DNA of 64,000 nucleotides from Planctomycetaceae bacterium (GTDB taxonomy: Bacteria; Planctomycetota; Planctomycetia; Pirellulales; Thermoguttaceae): positions 1-64,000 of the forward strand of contig SFIW01000002.1 of the NCBI GenBank assembly GCA_004556055.1. The letters are read 5' to 3'. The translations under genes were made by a program, and so were the position numbers. Under the pieces are notes generated by a model that worked only from the letters and a program-made list of their open reading frames with translations, made no database searches and was not told the DNA's origin. Position 1 is the stretch's first letter. The number at the start of each line of letters is the position of its first letter. Shown piece by piece: positions 8,694 through 16,700 of the stretch.

Positions 8694-9791
8694 ATGGCTT
8701 ACGACGTTACTCTTATCACCGGAGATGGAACAGGTCCCGAATTAGCGGAGGCGGCGCGCAAATGCATCGACGCGACTGGCGTTCAGATCAATTGGGACGT
8801 TCAGGAAGCGGGCGTCGACGTTATGGAACGAACGGGCAATCCTCTGCCCGCTTCTGTTCTCGAGAGCGTTCGTCGCACGCGCGTCGCCCTGAAGGCTCCT
8901 ATTACGACGCCGGTTGGAACCGGATTCCGTAGTATCAACGTTCATCTCCGCCAAGAGCTCGATCTCTTTGCCTGCGTTCGTCCCTGTAAGTATTACCCCG
9001 GCGTTCGCTCTTACTTCAGCTCCGTTCCTGTCGACCTGGTGATTTTCCGCGAAAACACGGAAGATCTCTATTCTGGAATCGAATTTGAACGCGGAACAGA
9101 AGCGACGAAAGAACTCATCGAGCAGGTCAATCGTCTGGCGACGGGACGCGGCGTTGCGACCGGCTATGAAGAAACGGGAGTTTCGATCAAGCCGATTAGC
9201 GTTTCGCGCTCCGACCGGTTAATCCGCGCGGCGTTCAACTATGCGCGTGAAAACAATCGTAGGAAGGTCACCGTCGTTCACAAAGCGAATATCATGAAAT
9301 TCTCCGACGGCTTGTGGCTCGAAACCGCGCGCAACGTCGCTAAGGATTTCCCTGAGATCGAATTTGACGAACGCATCGTCGACAACATGTGCATGCAACT
9401 CGTCCAAAAGCCTGAACTTTACGACGTCGTCGCGCTCCCGAATCTTTACGGCGATATCTTGAGCGACCTTTGCGCGGGTCTCGTCGGCGGTTTGGGCGTC
9501 GCTCCCGGCGCGAATATCGGATACAACGGCGCCGTCTTCGAAGCGACTCACGGAAGCGCGCCGAAATATAAGGGACTCAACAAAGTCAATCCCGTCGCTT
9601 TGATTCTTTCCGGCGTTCTCATGCTCCGCCATTTGAAAGAAACCGACGCGGCGAATCGCCTTGAAAACGCCATCGCGGAAGTCATTCGCGAAGGCAAAGA
9701 CGTCACGTACGACTTGAAAGCTGACCGCAACGATCCTACAGCAGTCGGAACTCAAGAAATGGCCGAGGCGATCTGCAAGAAGCTTGCGTGA
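8694..9791 (+). CDS. icd: Isocitrate dehydrogenase (isocitrate/isopropylmalate dehydrogenase family)
   Basis: A 365-residue beta-decarboxylating dehydrogenase that oxidises isocitrate to 2-oxoglutarate in the TCA cycle. The isocitrate-type active site is visible: SINVHLRQELDLFACVRP, FRENTEDLYSGIE (not the isopropylmalate-type REL motif), and Lys in VVHKANIMKFSDG. The short form resembles the NAD-type enzymes. However, the cofactor segment HGSAPKYKG keeps the Lys-Tyr pair that E. coli IcdA uses for the NADP 2'-phosphate, while the Arg equivalent to Arg395 appears to be absent (VTYDLKA). Cofactor preference is therefore uncertain. A GAGGTAG purine tract precedes the ATG. The gene stands alone, with terminators on both sides. 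Confidence 0.9.
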   Translation: MAYDVTLITGDGTGPELAEAARKCIDATGVQINWDVQEAGVDVMERTGNPLPASVLESVRRTRVALKAPITTPVGTGFRSINVHLRQELDLFACVRPCKYYPGVRSYFSSVPVDLVIFRENTEDLYSGIEFERGTEATKELIEQVNRLATGRGVATGYEETGVSIKPISVSRSDRLIRAAFNYARENNRRKVTVVHKANIMKFSDGLWLETARNVAKDFPEIEFDERIVDNMCMQLVQKPELYDVVALPNLYGDILSDLCAGLVGGLGVAPGANIGYNGAVFEATHGSAPKYKGLNKVNPVALILSGVLMLRHLKETDAANRLENAIAEVIREGKDVTYDLKADRNDPTAVGTQEMAEAICKKLA

Positions 9792-9818
9792 GATTTTTTC
9801 TGACAAGAGAGTGAACGA

Positions 9819-9856
9819 AAAGAACCGATTCTGTTCTGATAGGATCGGTTCTTTTT
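9819..9856 (+). terminator. Rho-independent terminator of icd
   Basis: The 11-bp stem aaagaaccgat (9819-9829) / atcggttcttt (9844-9854) is followed by a T-rich tract. Confidence 0.85.
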
Positions 9857-10105
9857 CTTTATTCGTTCATATTTCTAAAATGCGCGTTCTTCTAGCATAT
9901 CCTTGTATCGAGAGGAAACGCTTCTTGAAGCAAATATGCGCATATTGTAGAAATTTCTTATATTTAGATTTGTTTAATATGAGCGGCGCCTTTGTTGTGG
10001 AGATGTGTTATACTTGATAGTCGAGCGCATTGCATAACTCGCCGACGCGCTGACGACTAGGAGATCTGATTTGGACGTAAGCGTTTCGGTATCAAGGAGA
10101 TCAAC
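9857..10105. other. Intergenic, AT-rich, no gene seen
   Basis: Between the icd terminator and the PepSY gene. Apart from the extended -10 element listed separately, no RNA gene, repeat or convincing small coding frame is visible. Confidence 0.6.
10006..10014 (+). promoter_or_regulatory. Candidate extended -10 promoter of the PepSY gene
   Basis: TGT-TATACT matches the extended -10 pattern TGnTATAAT, about 93 bases before the ATG. No -35 element is recognisable at the normal distance. Confidence 0.35.
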
Positions 10106-10106
10106 A

Positions 10107-11648
10107 ATGAAGTTAGCTAAAGAGTTTGCTCGTTGTTTCCATCGATATTTGGGATGGGGAGCGGGTATTGTCTTTCTTTTCTTTTGTATCACGGGCTCTC
10201 TCTTTCTCATTAAACCTGAGATCGAGCGAATTGCGGAGCCGTCGCGTTATGTGACTCCCGCGCATCCAGGCGAAGAAATTTTAACGCCCGACGCGTTTAT
10301 CAAGGAATTTGAAAGCATAGAATCGTCCAGCTTTAGCGTTCCGACGACGATTCGCGTTTTGGAATTAAAGACGTCGAACGACACGCGCCGAGCATGGAGC
10401 GTCCTTGTCAGCGCGAAAAACGACAAGGAATCGTGGGTTTACATGGCGACCGCCGATCCATACACGGGGGAAGCTCTTAGTTACGGTCCTGGAAAACTGA
10501 GTCATTTTTTCAAGACCGTTCGCTCTTGGCATGATTCTCTCGGATTGACGGGGGAGAAAAAGAAAACGGGGCGCGCTATTGTCGGGTATTTAGGATTGGC
10601 GATCGCGGTCGTGCTTTTGACCGGTCTAATCATGTGGATTCCGAGCCAATGGAAGAACAAAAAGGCGTTGGCGAATTCTTTCCTCCCCGTCGTTTCCAAG
10701 GGATCGCGCCGCGCTGTTTTTAGCCTTCACAACGTGTTGGGATTCTATTCGACGCTTGCTCTTTTATGCATAACTCTGAGCGGCGTCTGGATTTGCCTCC
10801 CGTGGTTTCAGAAGACGGTCGACTGCGCTTTATGCGTCGAATCGAAAGACTCCGCGCACCCTCGGGCGCCCTCGCAGCAACTTGACGCGTGTAGTTGCTC
10901 TGATTGTAAAGGCGAATGTAAGGGGAACTGCTCGTGTCAAGAAAAGGGTCAGGGACATGGCCAAGGCTTAGGGAAAGGTCAGGGCCAAGGCTTAGGGAAG
11001 GGCCAGGGACATGGCCAAGGTTTAGGAAAAGGTCAGGGGCAGGGCCAAGGCTTGGGGAAAGGGCAAGGTCAGGGCCATGGACAAGGAAACGGCATGGGCG
11101 CCGGACATGGAATGGGGCAAGGAAAGGCTGTCGACCCCGCGTACCCAGATTCAACATACGGACTTGGAATTCGCACCGCGCGATCTCCTCGTAATACAGG
11201 GGTTAAGCCCAAGATTGTCGCAATGCTCAACGCGCCGACTCCTTTCAAATCTGGAGATAAAGGCGACGCGCTCGCCGTCCTTGGAGAGGTTATTTCGGCT
11301 CAAAGCCGAACGACTCCGAAGTTTGCCGGATACGATATCATTCTTCCCGAAGAGGGGTCTGACAACGCTCTTTCGATTCGCGAATACGATCCGATCTGCG
11401 GAGCCTATGAATCGGACGTCTATTATTGGGACGCTTCGTCGGGAGAACTTCTCGGCGTGAAATCGCCCTCTGACAAGCCTTGCGGAGAAAGAATTCGCGG
11501 TTTAATTAAGCCGTTCCATATGGCGATGTTGGGCGGCGCAATTTGGCGTTACATTCTTCTCCTCTTTACCCTCGGCGGCTGTCTTTTGTCCGTGACCGGA
11601 TACCTGATTATGACCAACAGATTGTCGGCCAAAAACGGTAAAAAGTGA
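10107..11648 (+). CDS. PepSY-associated membrane protein with Cys cluster and Gly/Gln/His repeat
   Basis: A 513-residue inner-membrane protein of the PepSY_TM type, a family that includes siderophore-iron reductases. The N-terminal helix has HRYLGWGAGIVFLFFCITGS. Two PepSY-like extracytoplasmic domains alternate with helices near residues 165-185, 205-230 and 470-505. Conserved His residues near helix ends (SWHDSLGL, SLHNVLGFY, KPFHMAML) fit heme ligation (inference). Residues about 260-282 hold a Cys cluster (CSCSDCKGECKGNCSC), followed by about 60 residues of GQGHGQGLGK repeats ending near residue 341; this insert looks like a metal-binding extension and is not part of the core family. AAGGAGA (10094-10100) fixes the ATG at 10107. 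The substrate is unknown. Confidence 0.85.
   Translation: MKLAKEFARCFHRYLGWGAGIVFLFFCITGSLFLIKPEIERIAEPSRYVTPAHPGEEILTPDAFIKEFESIESSSFSVPTTIRVLELKTSNDTRRAWSVLVSAKNDKESWVYMATADPYTGEALSYGPGKLSHFFKTVRSWHDSLGLTGEKKKTGRAIVGYLGLAIAVVLLTGLIMWIPSQWKNKKALANSFLPVVSKGSRRAVFSLHNVLGFYSTLALLCITLSGVWICLPWFQKTVDCALCVESKDSAHPRAPSQQLDACSCSDCKGECKGNCSCQEKGQGHGQGLGKGQGQGLGKGQGHGQGLGKGQGQGQGLGKGQGQGHGQGNGMGAGHGMGQGKAVDPAYPDSTYGLGIRTARSPRNTGVKPKIVAMLNAPTPFKSGDKGDALAVLGEVISAQSRTTPKFAGYDIILPEEGSDNALSIREYDPICGAYESDVYYWDASSGELLGVKSPSDKPCGERIRGLIKPFHMAMLGGAIWRYILLLFTLGGCLLSVTGYLIMTNRLSAKNGKK
10945..11127 (+). repeat. In-frame GQGHGQGLGK-type tandem repeat
   Basis: Imperfect 18-30 base units (ggtcagggacatggccaagg type) within the PepSY gene encode alternating Gly-Gln, Gly-His and Gly-Lys. 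Synonymous differences between units show the repeat is old enough to have drifted. Confidence 0.9.
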
Positions 11649-11660
11649 AGGAATTGATGA

Positions 11661-11699
11661 AAGAGGCGCCTCCGACGCGGGACGCCTCTTGCTTTTTTT
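11661..11699 (+). terminator. Rho-independent terminator of the PepSY gene
   Basis: Stem aagaggcg (11661-11668) / cgcctctt (11683-11690), followed after gc by seven T. Confidence 0.8.
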
Positions 11700-11789
11700 G
11701 ATACGAAAAGTAGAATGTCCCGTGAGAAAGTAGGTTATAACTTTCATTACGATTGTGAAAAATAATCTAGTTGGAATAAGGCGTAGGAA

Positions 11790-12323
11790 ATGAGGACGTT
11801 GAATCGTCAAAAGACGCGAGGAAGGGGATTGGCGGTAAAGATAGCCGCGTGGTCTTTGTCCTTGTATTGCGTCCTACTATATTCCGTTTTGCCGTCCTTT
11901 GTCTATAGCGCTTGCACTGGAGAATATTTCGTCCTTGGTTGCGAGCCGTACGAACATCAAGCGCGATGGCATGGTCAACTCGGTCATATCGTTGACGAGG
12001 AGTTGATCCATATGAATCCGGTGACGATTCAGTCTCACTATCGCGACGCTGTTCGAATTTGTTTAAACCGTCTTTGCCGAGACGGTTCCCATCATGAGCG
12101 ACATTGTTGTTGCGTCGATTTCTTTAGATCCCCCGCAAGCGCGCGCGCTTCTTTCAGAGATAGGATTGGATTTGTTGAAAAAGCGATTCCTCTTTCGGTT
12201 CTTCTTCCTTCCTTTGAGTCTGATTCGCTCGGAGCGATCGGCTCGCTTTATCGCCTAAAACCGGACGAGTTCAGTCATGCTTCGATACGTCTCCATCTGT
12301 TTCTGAACGTCATGCTGAATTGA
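11790..12323 (+). CDS. Cys/His-rich secreted or membrane-anchored protein, unrecognised
   Basis: A 177-residue protein not matched to a known family. An N-terminal basic stretch and one hydrophobic segment (about residues 17-40) look like a signal peptide or anchor. The rest carries Cys and His pairs: CTGEYFVLGCEPYEHQ, then CLNRLC and HHERHCCC. That is suggestive of metal binding or disulfides. AGGAA precedes the ATG and a strong terminator follows, supporting a real gene. It lies next to the Cys/His-bearing PepSY protein, so a shared metal-handling role is possible but unproven. Confidence 0.6.
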   Translation: MRTLNRQKTRGRGLAVKIAAWSLSLYCVLLYSVLPSFVYSACTGEYFVLGCEPYEHQARWHGQLGHIVDEELIHMNPVTIQSHYRDAVRICLNRLCRDGSHHERHCCCVDFFRSPASARASFRDRIGFVEKAIPLSVLLPSFESDSLGAIGSLYRLKPDEFSHASIRLHLFLNVMLN

Positions 12324-12366
12324 AGATAGTCGACGCCGTTGGCGTCTTTTCCCTCCGCGCGGAGGA

Positions 12367-12413
12367 GAAATAAGGCTGGAACGTTGTCAACGCAAACGTT
12401 CCAGCCTTATTTC
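12367..12413. terminator. Bidirectional terminator, perfect 19-bp hairpin
   Basis: Arms 12367-12385 and 12395-12413 are exactly complementary over 19 bp (core aaggctggaacgtt) with a 9-base loop. The A-rich and T-rich flanks serve both the plus-strand gene ending at 12323 and the minus-strand gene ending at 12440. Confidence 0.85.
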
Positions 12414-12439
12414 TTTAGATTTCTCGTAATGTCTTATTC

Positions 12440-13606
12440 TCAGACTTCGAAATTGCAGTCCGGTTCTTCCGCTAATGGATCGCCGGTGAGCGCGTAAGCG
12501 CGCGAACGGCTCCCGCCGCAAACGTGACGGTAAGAGCACTTGCCGCATCGTCCCTTGTAATTGTCAGGGTTTTGAAGCAATTTGAAGAGGGGATTATTTT
12601 GATAGACGTCGACGACTGAATCTCGCGGGAAGACGCCGCAAACGATCGGTAAGAACCCCGCGGGGAAAATCTCGCCGTTATGTCCGACAAACATAATGCC
12701 GCGTCCGTCGGTAATTCCTAGCGGAGCGCGCGAACGACGCGTTTGACCGACTTCCGCCATTCCTTCGTTTCCTTGCGGCGCAACGTTGATTTCTTGCGAT
12801 TGCGTTTTCATTGCCGCCGTGAATGCGGAGCGAGGGAATTGGGGCCGATTTTTCGGCGCGGCCAGGGGATCGCCTCCTTGTTCAAGCACGAAACGTCGAT
12901 AGTGGGGCGCTTCCGTCGTTTTGACGGTGTAGGGGCGCGTCTTCGAATGTTCGTAGAGTCGAGCGAAGACCTGGCGATATTCGTCGGGCGAAATACGCGT
13001 TTCTTCAACGCCGCGTCCGACGGGGACAAGGAAGAAAACCGACCACATCATGACGCCTTTGTCTTCGAGCATTTCCGCGATTTCGTCGACGAGATTCCAG
13101 TTTCGACGCGTGATCGACGTGTTGACCTGAACGGGGAGTTCGAGGTCGCGCGCGTATTGGAGCATCTCCATCGCCTTCTTGAAGCTTCCTTCGAAGCCGC
13201 GGAAGGCGTCGTGAACTTCGGGATTCGGACCGTCGATGCTAATTCCGATAGCGGAGACGCCCGCTTCTTTTGCTTTTTTAAAGGCGTCAAAGGTCGCGAG
13301 AGGCGTCGACGACGGAGTGAGCGCCGATCCGATCCCGAGATCGGTAGCATGACGAATTAACTCGAAGAGATCGGCACGTTTGAGAGGATCGCCGCCGGTA
13401 AAGCAAATCGTCGGTTTACGCGGGAACCGCGCGACGTCTTCGAGAAGTCGCATCGAGTCTTCGTGAGAGAGTTCGTCAGACGCCGCGCTCTCTTGCGCGC
13501 TCGCTCGACAGTGTTTGCAGACGAGATCGCACGCTCTGGTGACCTCGTAATAGAACATCAAGGGATTTTTGCCGAAATCGTCGACCGTGTAAGGGGTATG
13601 ATGCAT
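12440..13606 (-). CDS. Radical SAM/SPASM enzyme (TIGR04053/AhbD-like)
   Basis: A 388-residue radical SAM protein. The N-terminal cluster motif is Cys26-x3-Cys30-x2-Cys33 in TRACDLVCKHC, followed by CFTGGDP and GISIDG, both typical of the family. The C-terminus has a SPASM-type auxiliary cluster region (CGKCSYRHVCGG, and a final Cys near the end). The layout resembles the TIGR04053 and heme-pathway AhbD/NirJ group, which modify tetrapyrroles or peptides; no precursor peptide or heme gene is adjacent, so the substrate is unknown. The start at 13606 (MHHTPY) is preferred because homology-like sequence begins there; a TTG at 13657 would add 17 residues that look non-conserved. Confidence 0.85.
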   Translation of the reverse strand: MHHTPYTVDDFGKNPLMFYYEVTRACDLVCKHCRASAQESAASDELSHEDSMRLLEDVARFPRKPTICFTGGDPLKRADLFELIRHATDLGIGSALTPSSTPLATFDAFKKAKEAGVSAIGISIDGPNPEVHDAFRGFEGSFKKAMEMLQYARDLELPVQVNTSITRRNWNLVDEIAEMLEDKGVMMWSVFFLVPVGRGVEETRISPDEYRQVFARLYEHSKTRPYTVKTTEAPHYRRFVLEQGGDPLAAPKNRPQFPRSAFTAAMKTQSQEINVAPQGNEGMAEVGQTRRSRAPLGITDGRGIMFVGHNGEIFPAGFLPIVCGVFPRDSVVDVYQNNPLFKLLQNPDNYKGRCGKCSYRHVCGGSRSRAYALTGDPLAEEPDCNFEV

Positions 13607-13658
13607 TTTACGCTTCTTTATGTTGGGTAGTAACGCGCATGGCGCGGGACGTTGCAAT

Positions 13659-13700
13659 AAAAAAAGGCCGAAACGAAACGTGAAACGTTTCGCCTCGACC
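13659..13700 (-). terminator. Rho-independent terminator of the secretin-N repeat giant gene
   Basis: On the minus strand a mismatched ~15-bp stem with core cgaaacg / cgtttcg ends in seven T (A-run at 13659-13665 on the plus strand). It lies just after the stop of the giant gene. Confidence 0.75.
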
Positions 13701-13715
13701 GCTAATCTTTGAAAA

Positions 13716-16700
13716 TCACATTCCGGGACGCGGTTGACGCGGCGCCTGCATCGCGCGGTTTTGCATACGCGCCGCGGCGTTCATTTGACCGTAGGGGTAG
13801 AAGTTCGGAACGAACGGGGTGAAACCGCCGATATACGGAGTTGAAAGAATCGCGTTTTGCGTTTGTTGTTGACGCAGATCGTTGAGGTACTGCATGAGCA
13901 CCTTGGAGTTGATCGTCTCGAGCTTAACGACGCGAACTTTACGCACGCTTTCTTCAAGGATTTCCTTGTCGACTTCCTTGACGTACTCTTCAATCTCCTT
14001 CGCGAGCTCTTCAGGGGCGTATACTTCAAGGCATCCGGAGGTCGGATTGGGGGAGATCCTCGGAGACAAGTTTCCGGGAAGGAGCGTCGTTTGGAACTTG
14101 CGAGAAAACGCGTTCATGACCTGTTGCGCCATACGGTTGGGCGAGGTGTTCTCTACCTTGATCTTATAAGGTTTAGTGATCGGTTGCGGGAAGAGACTAA
14201 CGTCGTCAAGAAGGACGAGCATGGCCCCGACGGCTTCACGATCCGACTTTGAACCGTAGACCATCAACGTGTTAAGGGCGACGTCCGCTTGAAAGGTCAA
14301 CGGCGTGCGAGGCGAAATATCGCGAATATTTATGCCGGAACCATAGCCGTACAGCCCATACTGATTGGCGTTATTGTTATTGATACGATCGGCGAGGTAA
14401 GTCTGCAATCTCGGGAGAAGTTGATTAACGCCGACGTTTTCAATACGATAAACCGTGTAATTCTTGCTTTCCAAAAGGATGCGTTCGCGCGCCTTTTGCA
14501 AATTCTCGTCGGTCATATAGGAGAGGTATTTCTGAGAAGAAGGATTCAAATACTCCGAGGCGTCGTCGAGGTCGCTTTCGATTTCCTCGTTTGCGGCGCC
14601 GCTTACGTTTTCTTGAGTTGATTCCATTTCGCTGTTGAACTCTCCGACAGTCGCCGCCAAGCTTTGCTGAAACGCCTCTAAGGCGGAAGGATCGCTTGAA
14701 GAGACGAGGAGGGAGCCGTCAGGATTCTTGACGACGTAGACGCCCACGGGGACGTTTTGATTCTCTTGATCTTGAGGAGTCTCCGCCGCGACGGGAGTTT
14801 CGACGTCGCCGTCAAGAACGAGAGCGCCAAACGCGAGGGACGTCAAAGGGGAACGTTCAGCGGTGAAAAAAAGAGGCGCTAAAATTGAAGCAATAGAAGA
14901 GGGGGCCCCTCCGTCTTCAGACGCAGGGGCAGATTCAACGGATTCGGCAGGCGCAGGCGCGGGTTCAGCGGGAGCCGGGGCTGGTTCAGCAGGCGCAGGC
15001 GCGGGTTCAGCAGGAGCTGGGGCCGGTTCGGCAGGAGTTGGGGCCGGTTCGGCAGGAGCCGGGGCTGGTTCAGCGGGAGCTGGCGCGGGTTCGGCAGGAG
15101 CCGGGGCCGGTTCAGCGGGAGCAGGGGCCGGTTCAGCGGGAGCAGGGGCCGGTTCGGCAGGCTCAGGCGCTGGTTCAGCAGGAGCTGGGGCCGGTTCAGC
15201 AGGAGCCGGAGCTGGTTCGGCAGGCGCAGGCGCGGGTTCAGCAGGAGCTGGCGCGGGTTCGGCAGGAGCCGGAGCTGGTTCGGCAGGCGCAGGCGCTGGT
15301 TCAGCAGGAGCTGGGGCCGGTTCGGCAGGAGCTGGGGCCGGTTCGGCAGGCGCAGGCGCTGGTTCAGCAGGAGCAGGCGCGGGTTCGGCAGGAGCCGGGG
15401 CCGGTTCGACTACATGGATCGGATTATCGCGATTCCAAGCTTTGAGGACGGCGTCGAGGACTTTCTCAGGATCAGCGCCTTTAATTTCGACGGAGCGCAT
15501 TGAATCAGAGACGCCTTTAACGTCGAGTTCCGCTTTAGCGGAGTTAAGCTTGTTGATCGTCTCTGCGGTAACTGGTTCGAGGCGCGTTACGTCGATTGTC
15601 GTCGAGGTTACGTCCTCTTTCGGATAGAGATTATCGTTCATGTAGACGCGCTTGTTGTCGGTGGAAACTGCGCCCTTGGCAGTGGTTTCCACGAACGGCT
15701 TCATCTTCTGAAGATCCTTTTCTCCCATCTTCACGAGGAGTCGACGAATTTCTTCAAGTTTCGTCGGCGTCGCGCGAACGTAGAGCTGATTCGAGTTCGA
15801 GTCGAATCGAACGTCAACATACGTGCCGTCGTTTTCCAACATGCTGAAGACTTGACGAGCCGCTTGCGGATCGACGTAAACGAGCTCGAAGACGGCAAGT
15901 TCCGTTTCTTCTGGAGCGATCATATCGAGCACGTCTTGAACCATCTTGTGCTCCTCAGGTCGTCCAATGACGACGAGCTTTCCGGTCGAGTAGTCGCGAT
16001 ACATGTTGATATCGCGTCCCTGTTCAAAGAAGACGTTGTAGAGGGAAGTGAGCGAAGACTGATTTTTGAGCGTGTACGTTTGCATATACGCTTCGGAATC
16101 CGCCATACCGCCGGTTTTCAGTTCGTTGATGAGATCTTCGACCGCCTTATGCTGGATGGATGTGCCGCGAACGATAAGGCATTGTTGCGCGGAGTCGAGC
16201 TGGATTTGGAACGCTGAATCATTAGCGTAGAAGTTCCTCAAAGCGGGAAGAAGACGATTGAAGCTGATCGTTCCGATGTTGAAGACCTTGAAGGAGGTGT
16301 TTCTTTCGGGGTCTTTTTCGTCGATTTCTTTGATGAGCTGAGCGATTTTCTCGTGTTCGTCCGTATAGGCTTTGACGAGGACGGAGCGCGAAAGTTGATC
16401 GATAACAACGACCGCTTGCGGATACATCGTCATGATCGCTTGCCGCGCGACGGCGAGCTGCGAGTTCTTTAGACGATAGACGCGCGACGACATTCCGTCG
16501 TCATGATCCTCGTTGATCTGCTTGATGAGTTCGGCGATCTTCTCATGCTCCGCCGGCTTAGCCAAAATGATCACTTGGTTGGCGTTCGTTCCGACGCCTA
16601 TCTTCACGTTTGGATAGAGCGGAAGAAGGAGCCCGGAAAGTTGCGCATAGGTCAATCTTTTAACGGTGTAAGCGACCATTTTCTGCTGAGCGGAGTCGCG

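Noticed and set aside
10945..11127. Short tandem repeat considered as a CRISPR array
   Set aside because: The units are in frame, have no unique spacers of constant length, and encode a regular Gly/Gln/His sequence.
14863..15627. Plus-strand open frame of Gly-Ser-Ala repeats
   Set aside because: It is the antisense of the EPAPAPA linker of the giant minus-strand gene. The repeat pattern alone keeps it open; there is no ribosome-binding site or family match.
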